DNA of 30,079 bases from Lachnospiraceae bacterium (GTDB lineage Bacteria > Bacillota > Clostridia > Lachnospirales > Lachnospiraceae), in NCBI GenBank assembly GCA_900769175.1, contig CAAGFP010000152.1:1-30079 (forward strand), given 5' to 3'. The position numbers and the translations under genes were made by a program. Below are positions 18,701 through 24,410 of the stretch, one piece after another. A model generated the notes under the pieces. The model did no database searches. It had not been told where the DNA came from and worked only from the letters and a program-made list of their open reading frames with translations. Within the stretch, counting starts at the first letter, position 1. Each line of letters opens with the position of its first letter.

Positions 18701-18708
18701 AGGTCTAG
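15703..18708 (+). CDS. Double-ATPase 2-hydroxyacyl-CoA dehydratase activase family protein (plasmalogen-synthase PlsA-like)
   Basis: A 1001-residue protein of the BadF/BadG/BcrA/BcrD (HgdC) activator superfamily. Two ASKHA ATPase domains are in tandem, starting GIDIGSTTIKSV (4) and GIDSGSTTLKVV (about 313). Each keeps the cysteine pair that holds a [4Fe-4S] cluster in HgdC: C122/C161 and C434/C473, both 39 residues apart. The two halves may therefore build one intramolecular cluster. A Cys-rich segment (C603, C606, C610, C629) and a DUF2229-type region with cysteines (PSDTVCFPAKM, YPCMTYHFNEKK) follow. ATP-driven low-potential electron transfer is the family role. GGAGA five bases before the ATG supports the start. 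With the next gene it corresponds to the roughly 1400-residue fused proteins of other anaerobes and to the pls operon of Clostridium perfringens. Function is inferred. Confidence 0.85.
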   Translation: MKIGIDIGSTTIKSVVLDDNDNIIHKSYERHFTMITEKTEEVISGLIETFQIKEPVVCGISGSAGMGLAEKAGIPFVQEVYATKVAIEKVLPGTDVVIELGGEDAKILFLKGNLEVRMNGTCAGGTGAFADQMASLMQVSVDEMNELAKKSDKIYPIASRCGVFAKTDIQPLLNQGAKKEDISASIFAAIVNQTITGLAQGHPIEGNIVYLGGPLTFMSELRKSFDKALNAKGTCPDHSLNFVSLGAALYAEDKVDLSKALDIIRQNSDAIRVSSLEPLFRNEEEYDAFVARHNKDKVLRKEGQPYSKDAYLGIDSGSTTLKVVLTDNEGSILFSRYESNRGKPLEVVKEALLSMYEVYPDINIVSSAVTGYGEDMIRAALEVKYGVVETVAHFTAAKFFLPDVEFIIDIGGQDMKCFKIRNGAIDNIFLNEACSSGCGSFLQTFANSMGYEIDEFARLGLFGQTPVDLGSRCTVFMNSSVKQAQKEGVSVENISAGLSISVIKNALYKVIRVHSAKELGKKIVVQGGTFLNDAVLRAFEMEMGVDVIRPDIAGMMGAYGAALYAKECQKRAEKKNLEEAGKRAIISRDELLHFTYEIKSVTCNGCNNHCQLTINDFGSGRKYIGGNRCEKPVTKKAQDDSLNLYEYKLSLLKEYDDSQNGQTMNEHCKEKNGTSEGGNGTGKTKGVVGLPLGMNMYEMLPFWYSFFHTLGYEVKTSGFSNRAMYLRGQGTIPSDTVCFPAKMMHGHIQKLIDMKVDTIFYPCMTYHFNEKKGHSNYNCAVIAGYPEVIEANTLNFGDIKYVCEYVGPHVKQSFPKKMKGVLERNFGTFSQAEINRACKAAYREYEVYRDKIRIRADEIITSAREQNKKIILLAGRPYHADPEINHGIHKLISALGFAVISEDGVAYKEPKLHLNLLNQWTFHSRLFAAAKYVSEQDDMFLVHLVSFGCGLDAITTDEVREILECAGNLYTQIKIDEVTNLGAVKIRLRSLVAAMDGVKEV

Positions 18709-18711
18709 GTT

Positions 18712-20004
18712 TTGGAGAATAAAAAGAAAAGCCATTATAAAAAACCGATTAAATTCACCCGTAAAATGAAGAAGGATTATACCATTTTATCTCCAATGAT
18801 GACGCCGATTCATTTCGCGATACTAAAGCCCGGCTTCCAAAGACAGGGCTTTCATGTGGAACTGATGGACAATGAAGGACCTGATGTCATTCAAAAAGGG
18901 CTTCAATATGTCCATAATGACATCTGTTATCCGTGTTCTTTGATTACCGGACAAATGCTTGCAACCATGGAAAGCGGGAAATACGATCCGAAAAAGGTTG
19001 CAATGATTATTACCCAGTCCGGCGGCGGATGCAGGGATTCGAATTATATTAACATCATGCGCAAAGCGTTTGAACGGGCAGGATATCCGGATGTGCCTTT
19101 TATTTCAGCAAATACCTGGAATCTTGAATTCGCACCCGGACTCGACTTATCGGTACCGACGCTTTTAATGGCGGCAGCAGGTCTTGTTTACGGGGATGCA
19201 ATCATGATTTTCAGCAATCAGGTTCGCCCATATGAAGTAAACAAGGGAGATACCGACCGCTGCGTAAAGAAATGGACCGATGAAATCGGAAGATTGTTTT
19301 CAAAAGCCAAGGCGATTACACCGGCGTCCATTAAGAAATATCTGAAATTAATCGGTGAAGATTTCGCAGCAATCGAAATTAAGAAAACGCGTAAGGTGAA
19401 GGTTGCCATGATTGGGGAACTTTATCTGAAGTATTCCGTTCCCGGAAACAATCATCTGGAAGAATTCTTAGAAAGCCAGGATTGTGAATACTATGTTCCG
19501 AGTGTCATCGGATTCGGTGCGTATAAGACAAACGGCGCACTGGAGGATTTACGTTTATATGGTGGGAAACCGCTTAAACGCGTGATTATGGAAGTGGTTA
19601 TGAAATACTTCTTCTACATGGAAGATACTCTGATTTCGGGAATTGAACAGTTCCCGCAGTTTACGGCTCCGGAGCGCATCAACGATTTAAAGAAGCGTGC
19701 GCAGGGCATTATCGGAATCGGAAACAGTATGGGAGAAGGCTGGTATATTTCCGCTGAAATGATGGAGCTTGCGGAACACGGATATGAAAATATTATCTGT
19801 ATTCAGCCATTTGGCTGTCTTCCAAGCCACGTTGCGATTAAGGGAATGATGAACAAGGTTCGAAGGCTGAATCCGAAAATCAATGCGGTTTCAATTGAAT
19901 ATGACCCGGGAGCTACAAAAGTAAATCAGGAAAACCGAATTAAACTAATGCTTTCCGTAGCGCGGGAAAATATGAAAAAAGAAGAAGAGAATAATAATAC
20001 GTAA
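18712..20004 (+). CDS. 2-hydroxyacyl-CoA dehydratase-type subunit (HgdB family, PlsR-like partner)
   Basis: A 430-residue protein of the HgdB/BcrC-type family that would accept electrons from the upstream activase. Candidate Fe-S ligands are in DICYPCSLITGQ and QSGGGCRDSNY near the N-terminus and in CIQPFGCLPSHV near residue 365. The C-terminal SIEYDPGATKVNQENRIKLML is characteristic of the C-terminal part of long activase-dehydratase fusions. The start is TTG at 18712, seven bases after a perfect AAGGAGGT (18697-18704) that lies inside the upstream gene's last codons. Only three bases separate the two genes, so they are clearly co-translated. Together they add up to 1431 residues, the size of the fused form. 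The terminator at 20012-20045 follows. Confidence 0.83.
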   Translation: MENKKKSHYKKPIKFTRKMKKDYTILSPMMTPIHFAILKPGFQRQGFHVELMDNEGPDVIQKGLQYVHNDICYPCSLITGQMLATMESGKYDPKKVAMIITQSGGGCRDSNYINIMRKAFERAGYPDVPFISANTWNLEFAPGLDLSVPTLLMAAAGLVYGDAIMIFSNQVRPYEVNKGDTDRCVKKWTDEIGRLFSKAKAITPASIKKYLKLIGEDFAAIEIKKTRKVKVAMIGELYLKYSVPGNNHLEEFLESQDCEYYVPSVIGFGAYKTNGALEDLRLYGGKPLKRVIMEVVMKYFFYMEDTLISGIEQFPQFTAPERINDLKKRAQGIIGIGNSMGEGWYISAEMMELAEHGYENIICIQPFGCLPSHVAIKGMMNKVRRLNPKINAVSIEYDPGATKVNQENRIKLMLSVARENMKKEEENNNT

Positions 20005-20011
20005 CAATGTG

Positions 20012-20045
20012 AAACGGAATAGGGATAATCGCTCTATTCCGTTTT
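20012..20045 (+). terminator. Strong hairpin terminator or attenuator just upstream of fbp
   Basis: AAACGGAATAG (20012-20022) pairs perfectly with CTATTCCGTTT (20034-20044) over 11 bp around an 11-base loop, ending in a T run (TTTT, 20042-20045). It lies 8 bases after the stop of the dehydratase-type gene and 18 bases before the fbp ATG, leaving no room for a promoter between. Confidence 0.75.
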
Positions 20046-20062
20046 AAGAAAGAAGGACTTGG

Positions 20063-22024
20063 ATGGAAGAAAAAACAGAACGCTATATTTCAATTTTATC
20101 CAAACAGTATCCGACGGAAGAGGAAGCGACGGCAGAAATCATCAATCTTCAGGCTATCCTCTGCCTTCCGAAAGGAACGGAACATTACCTGACCGATATC
20201 CACGGTGAGGCGGAACAGTTTCTTCATGTTTTAAAGAATGGTTCCGGAACGATTCGCTGTAAAATTGACGAAGTGATGGGAAATACCGTTACTTCCAGTT
20301 ATAAAAGGAAGCTGGCGACTTTAATTTATTATCCGAAGGAGAAATTAGAGATTGTAAAACAGCAGGAAGAAGATATCAATGACTGGTATATGATGACGCT
20401 GCATCATTTGGTTCAGGTCGTAAAAAGCGTTTCTTCGAAATATACACGTTCGAAAGTCCGAAAGGCGATTCCGAAAGGATATGTTTATGTCGTAGAAGAA
20501 CTGATTACCGAAAAAGCAGAAATCTATGACAAAGAACGTTATTACAACGAAATCATTGAAACGATTATCCGAATCGGAGAAGCGGATGAAATCATCATTG
20601 CGCTTTGTAATCTGATTCAAAGAATGGTAATTGATTCCCTGCATATTATCGGGGACGTTTACGACAGAGGCCCCGGCCCTCATGTGATTATGGAAACGCT
20701 TTGCAACTATCACTCGGTCGATTTCGTCTGGGGGAATCATGATGTTGTCTGGATGGGAGCCGCAGGCGGACATCCGGCTTGTATTGCGAACGTAATAAGG
20801 CTTTCTGCCCGTTACGGAAACCTTTCCGTAATTGAGGACGGATACGGGATTAATCTCATGCCGCTTGCGACGTTTGCGCTGGAAAACTATAAAGACACCG
20901 ACTGTAAATGCTTCATGCTGAAAGAAGACAGCAAGGGCGAGATTTCCGTTGCAACCGATTTGGAGCGTAAAATGTATAAGGCAATCACCATTTTACAGTT
21001 TAAACTGGAAGGTCAGATTGCACTTGAGAATCCGGATTTTGAAATGGATTCGGTTCTTTATCTTGATAAAATAGATTTCGTAAATAAAACCATTTGTTTA
21101 GACGGGAAGGTTTATCCGCTTTTAGATTGCGATTTCCCTACGGTGGATCCGAAGAATCCCTATGAGCTGACCAAAGAAGAGAAGGAATTGACAGAGCGTC
21201 TCTCGGCTGCTTTCCGCCATAGTGAGAAACTGCAAAAGCATATGAAATTAATGTTTAATAAAGGGAAACTATATCGTGCTTACAACGGCAATCTTTTGTT
21301 TCACGGATGCATCCCTTTGAATGAAGACGGAAGTTTTAGCTCAATTAGAATTGAAGGGGAGGAGTTGTCCGGCAGAAAGATGTATTTAGCGCTTGAACGT
21401 CAGGCGAGAAAAGGATTCTTTGCGCCCGCTCATTCCGCAGAACGCAAAAAGGGAGGGGATTATCTCTGGTATTTATGGTGCGGCTCAAAATCGCCGGCAT
21501 ACGGACGGGATAAAATGACAACGTTTGAAAGGCTCTTTATCGAAGAGGTTTCAACGCACAAAGAAAAGAAAGACCCTTATTATTCCTTTACGGACAATCC
21601 GGAAATTGCAGACCGGATTTTGAAAGAATTCGGTGCGGATGTCGAACATGGTCACATCATTAACGGCCATGTTCCCATTGAAATGAAGAAAGGCGAAACA
21701 CCGATAAAATGTAATGGTAAAATTCTAATGATTGATGGCGGATTTTCGAAGGCTTATCATGATAAAACCGGAATCGCAGGCTATACACTCGTATCGAATT
21801 CACAGGGAATGCGTCTGGTTGCACATGAGAAGTTTGAATCCACAAAGAAAGCCATAGAAGAAGAGTCGGATATTATATCCGATATGACAATGGTAGAACG
21901 TTTTGAACGCAGACGCTATGTGGAAGATACCGATAACGGAAGACGGATAAAAGAAAGTATTGAGGAACTGGAAGAATTATTACGCTTCTATCGTGAAGGC
22001 GATTATGCCCAAAGAGGCGTGTAA
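20063..22024 (+). CDS. fbp: Fructose-1,6-bisphosphatase, class III
   Basis: Gluconeogenic phosphatase that converts fructose-1,6-bisphosphate to fructose-6-phosphate, of the long Firmicutes type (653 residues here). Metallophosphoesterase motifs are clear: LTDIHGEAEQF, IGDVYDRGPGPHVIMETL and VWGNHDVVWMGAAGG. The family's C-terminal half follows with EHGHIINGHVPIEMKKGE and IDGGFSKAYHDKTGIAGYTL. The ATG is preceded by AGAAGGA. It sits downstream of the Pls-like pair but behind a terminator-like hairpin. It has no visible promoter of its own, so readthrough or an internal promoter is likely. Sugar-phosphate supply links it loosely to the glycogen genes at the left. Confidence 0.97.
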   Translation: MEEKTERYISILSKQYPTEEEATAEIINLQAILCLPKGTEHYLTDIHGEAEQFLHVLKNGSGTIRCKIDEVMGNTVTSSYKRKLATLIYYPKEKLEIVKQQEEDINDWYMMTLHHLVQVVKSVSSKYTRSKVRKAIPKGYVYVVEELITEKAEIYDKERYYNEIIETIIRIGEADEIIIALCNLIQRMVIDSLHIIGDVYDRGPGPHVIMETLCNYHSVDFVWGNHDVVWMGAAGGHPACIANVIRLSARYGNLSVIEDGYGINLMPLATFALENYKDTDCKCFMLKEDSKGEISVATDLERKMYKAITILQFKLEGQIALENPDFEMDSVLYLDKIDFVNKTICLDGKVYPLLDCDFPTVDPKNPYELTKEEKELTERLSAAFRHSEKLQKHMKLMFNKGKLYRAYNGNLLFHGCIPLNEDGSFSSIRIEGEELSGRKMYLALERQARKGFFAPAHSAERKKGGDYLWYLWCGSKSPAYGRDKMTTFERLFIEEVSTHKEKKDPYYSFTDNPEIADRILKEFGADVEHGHIINGHVPIEMKKGETPIKCNGKILMIDGGFSKAYHDKTGIAGYTLVSNSQGMRLVAHEKFESTKKAIEEESDIISDMTMVERFERRRYVEDTDNGRRIKESIEELEELLRFYREGDYAQRGV

Positions 22025-22040
22025 AAGAATTCGAAGAGTG

Positions 22041-22199
22041 AATTCCCATTTCGGAATGGTTCCCTTACGCCTGTGACCTGTGTGTCAGTCGCAGACACGC
22101 TTCCCTTATGCCTGTGACCTGTGTGTCAGTTGCAGACACGCTTCCCTTATGCCTATGACCTGTGTGTCAGTCGCAGACACGCTTCCGAAATAGGAAATT
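22041..22199. repeat. Three 41-bp tandem repeats framed by an inverted repeat
   Basis: Three full 41-base units start at 22060, 22101 and 22142 and end at 22182, each differing by only a few bases. Each contains GTGTC-AGTYGCA-GACAC, an inverted repeat able to form a small hairpin. The array is bracketed by AATTCCCATTTCGGAA (22041-22056) and TTCCGAAATAGGAAATT (22183-22199), which pair with one mismatch and one bulge. The whole 159-base block could fold as one long stem with repeat hairpins at its tip. No T run marks a terminator. 22025-22040 holds nothing notable. Confidence 0.85.
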
Positions 22200-22227
22200 G
22201 ATTTAGAATGAAAAAAGGAGAATGCTT

Positions 22228-23430
22228 TTGAATTACAAAAACCTTTCGAAAGAAGTGGAAGAAAGAATACGTTCGGACCGCGCAATGCACATCGGGAATC
22301 CGTTTGCCTGCAAAAATGAGGATGTGATTCGCCGGAACCCGAATCGGGACAAAAGCAGTGTCATTCGCCCTGCCTTTGTCCGTGATGTCGAAAAAATCAT
22401 GCATACGCCTTATTACAGCAGATATATGGATAAAACCCAGGTTTTTTCGCTGTATCGAAATGATGATGTATCAAGAAGGGCGCTTCATGTGCAATTCGTG
22501 GCAAGAATAGCAAGAAACATCGGCAGTGCGCTGAATCTGAATACGGACTTAATTGAAGCGATTGCACTCGGGCATGATATTGGTCATACGCCGTTCGGTC
22601 ATCCGGGTGAAAGTGCACTGAGCAGACTCTATTTCGAGCATACCGGGAAATATTTCAATCACAATATCCACAGCGCGCGTGTGCTGGATTCGATATGTCC
22701 ATTGAATTTATCTCTTCAGACACTCGACGGAATCATCTGTCATAACGGCGAGCTGGAGGCACAGGAGTACCGCCCGGTTGCCTATACGGATTTTACTGTT
22801 TTTGATGAAAAAATGAATGCCTGCTATCGCGATAAGGAAGCGGTGAAAAAACTCGTTCCTTCTACACTGGAAGGCTGTGTGGTCCGGGTTTCGGATATTA
22901 TTGCTTATCTTGGAAAGGACAGGCAGGATGCGATTCGTCTCGGACTAATCGGCAACGAAGATATCTTTAATTCAAGCGCCATTGGAAATCGGAATGCAGA
23001 GATTATCAACAATCTAATCGTGAGTATCGTAGAGAACAGTTACGGAAAACCGTATTTGTCCATGGATGAAGAATGCTTTAAGGCGTTTTCGAATGCAAAA
23101 CGGGAAAATTATGCTTCCATTTATCAGATTAAAGATGTTTCCAAACTCTATGAAGAGCAGATTAAGCCTATGTTTGAGGAACTCTATCTGGCTCTATTAA
23201 AAGATGCGGTTTCCCATAATGAGAAATCCTATCTGTATACCCATCATATTAAAAATGTGGAATTTAACACAAGATTTTATCAAAGAGAAATCCCTTACAG
23301 GGATTCGGAACCGGATGATTTGGTCACAGACTATATTGCAAGTATGACCGATGATTATTTCGTGGATTTATATAAAGAAATGTTCCCAAAAGGAAAACAT
23401 AAAGTGGAGTATATTGGATATTTTAAGTGA
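22228..23430 (+). CDS. dGTP triphosphohydrolase-like HD-domain protein
   Basis: About 400 residues of the deoxyguanosine-triphosphatase family. These are metal-dependent phosphohydrolases that release triphosphate from dNTPs and influence dNTP balance. The HD signature is AIALGHDIGHTPFGHPGE, preceded by DDVSRRALHVQFVARIARNIG and FSLYRND. Further family segments are HNIHSARVLDS and SDIIAYLGKDRQDAIRLGLI. AAAGGAG (22214-22220) is one base from ATG 22222 but seven bases from TTG 22228. The TTG is therefore the more likely start, giving a protein that begins MNYKNLSKEVEERIRSD. No promoter was found; the 41-bp array lies directly upstream. Actual nucleotide specificity is uncertain. Confidence 0.85.
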   Translation: MNYKNLSKEVEERIRSDRAMHIGNPFACKNEDVIRRNPNRDKSSVIRPAFVRDVEKIMHTPYYSRYMDKTQVFSLYRNDDVSRRALHVQFVARIARNIGSALNLNTDLIEAIALGHDIGHTPFGHPGESALSRLYFEHTGKYFNHNIHSARVLDSICPLNLSLQTLDGIICHNGELEAQEYRPVAYTDFTVFDEKMNACYRDKEAVKKLVPSTLEGCVVRVSDIIAYLGKDRQDAIRLGLIGNEDIFNSSAIGNRNAEIINNLIVSIVENSYGKPYLSMDEECFKAFSNAKRENYASIYQIKDVSKLYEEQIKPMFEELYLALLKDAVSHNEKSYLYTHHIKNVEFNTRFYQREIPYRDSEPDDLVTDYIASMTDDYFVDLYKEMFPKGKHKVEYIGYFK

Positions 23431-23451
23431 TTATATCCGGCATTTGAGAAG

Positions 23452-23594
23452 GTTTACACAAACTTTGGGATACTCCCCATTTGAGCAAAAAATCGGCTCT
23501 GCGCTTTCGCAACTGTTCACAAATCTTATATCAGTTTTTGATGTTTACACAAAACTTGAAATGGTCTCGTTTACACAAAACTTGAAATGGTCTC
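23452..23594. mobile_element. Remnant with repeated GTTTACACAAA motifs (possible IS256-like ends)
   Basis: A 26-base unit starting GTTTACACAAAACTTGAAAT and ending GGTCTC is repeated perfectly in tandem (23543-23568 and 23569-23594). A diverged third copy, GTTTACACAAACTTTGGGAT, starts at 23452. From memory such GTTTACACAAA sequences resemble the termini of IS256-family insertion sequences in Firmicutes. No transposase is present, so this would be a decayed end. A 97-codon open frame runs through it from inside the upstream gene and is not believed. Confidence 0.4.
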
Positions 23595-23652
23595 ATAAAA
23601 ATAATGAGCTTATGAAAAAACTCTGTAAATGGAAATTTCTATGATAATTAAG

Positions 23653-23682
23653 ACAGCTGGAGGCTATGCTTCCAGCTGTTAT
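23653..23682 (+). terminator. Hairpin downstream of the dGTPase-like gene
   Basis: ACAGCTGGAGGC (23653-23664) and GCTTCCAGCTGT (23668-23679) form a 12-bp stem with one G-T wobble and a TAT loop, followed by a weak T/A tail (TATTATATAT). It is a probable transcription end for the upstream gene, placed just before the 64-bp array. Confidence 0.6.
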
Positions 23683-23714
23683 TATATATATCAGTTGTTT
23701 TTTGGACATCATGT

Positions 23715-24258
23715 CACACCGCGCGGATTTAGTCTCACACCGCGCGTCCTTTTCTGCATTCCATTGAGACTAAACCATCGCTTCGCGCGGATTTAGTCTC
23801 ACATCGCGCGACCTTTTCCGCATTCCGTTGAGACTAAACCATCGCTCCGCGCGGATTTAGTCTCACACCGCGCGACCTTTTCCTCATTCCGTTGAGACTA
23901 AACTATCGCTTCGCGCGGATTTAGTCTCACACCGCGCGTCCTTTTCCTCATTCCGTTGAGACTAAACTATCGCTTCGCGCGGGTTTAGTCTCACACCGCG
24001 CGTCCTTTTCCACATTCCGTTGAGACTAAACTATCGCCCCGCGCGGATTTAGTCTCACGCCGCGCGGATTTTTTCTCATTCCGTTGAGACTAAACCATCG
24101 CTCCGCGCGGATTTAGTCTCACACCGCGCGTCCTTTTCTGCATTCCATTGAGACTAAACTATCGCTCCGCGCGGATTTAGTCTCACACCGCGCGTCCTTT
24201 TCCGCATTCCATTGAGACTAAACCATCGCTCCACGCGGATTTAGTCTCACACCGCGCG
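23715..24258. repeat. 64-bp tandem hairpin array (about 8.5 units)
   Basis: TTTAGTCTCA or a close variant starts at 23728, 23792, 23856, 23920, 23984, 24048, 24112, 24176 and 24240, an exact 64-base period. TGAGACTAAA occurs 37 bases after each of the first eight. Each TGAGACTAAA pairs with the next TTTAGTCTCA over 10 perfect bp. An inner CC/GG and a CGC/GCG pairing give eight 37-base hairpins (23765-23801, then every 64). CGCGCGG and CCGCGCG flank TTTAGTCTCA and offer an alternative 7-bp stem. Linkers such as TCCTTTTCCGCATTCCGT vary slightly. The period is not a multiple of three and no protein is encoded. It is not CRISPR because no part is unique. Confidence 0.93.
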
Positions 24259-24265
24259 AGTTATT

Positions 24266-24296
24266 CCTTTGTTAATCCCAGCATTGTTAATAAAGG
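24266..24296. other. Short inverted repeat after the 64-bp array
   Basis: CCTTTGTTAA (24266-24275) pairs with TTAATAAAGG (24287-24296) over 10 bp with one G-T wobble and an 11-base loop. No T run follows. It may be an operator or an array boundary element; function unknown. Confidence 0.35.
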
Positions 24297-24307
24297 TAGA
24301 TTAATTA

Positions 24308-24366
24308 TTCAATTTCATTTATAATTTTATCTATAATGATACCGGGGCAAAATATCTTTTGCTCCC
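24308..24366 (+). promoter_or_regulatory. Possible promoter and 5'-end hairpin for the CHASE2/HD-GYP gene
   Basis: TTCAAT (24308-24313) lies 18 bases before a perfect TATAAT (24332-24337). Directly at the expected start site is a 9-bp hairpin with one wobble, GGGGCAAAA (24344-24352) with TTTTGCTCC (24357-24365) and loop TATC. It lacks a T tail. The mRNA would begin with this stem-loop. Confidence 0.42.
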
Positions 24367-24410
24367 AACATCCTAATTGATTTGTGATAGAATAAATGAA
24401 ATGAATCTTT

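Noticed and set aside
18700..18716. Frameshift or sequencing error splitting the activase and dehydratase genes
   Set aside because: A perfect ribosome site and a suitable start codon at correct spacing indicate two real genes.
23351..23644. 97-codon frame after the dGTPase-like gene
   Set aside because: It starts 80 bases inside the real gene, has no ribosome site and crosses the IS-like repeats.
23715..24258. CRISPR array (the 64-bp period is in the right range)
   Set aside because: The supposed spacers are nearly identical in every unit, the repeats are long internal hairpins, and no cas genes are present.
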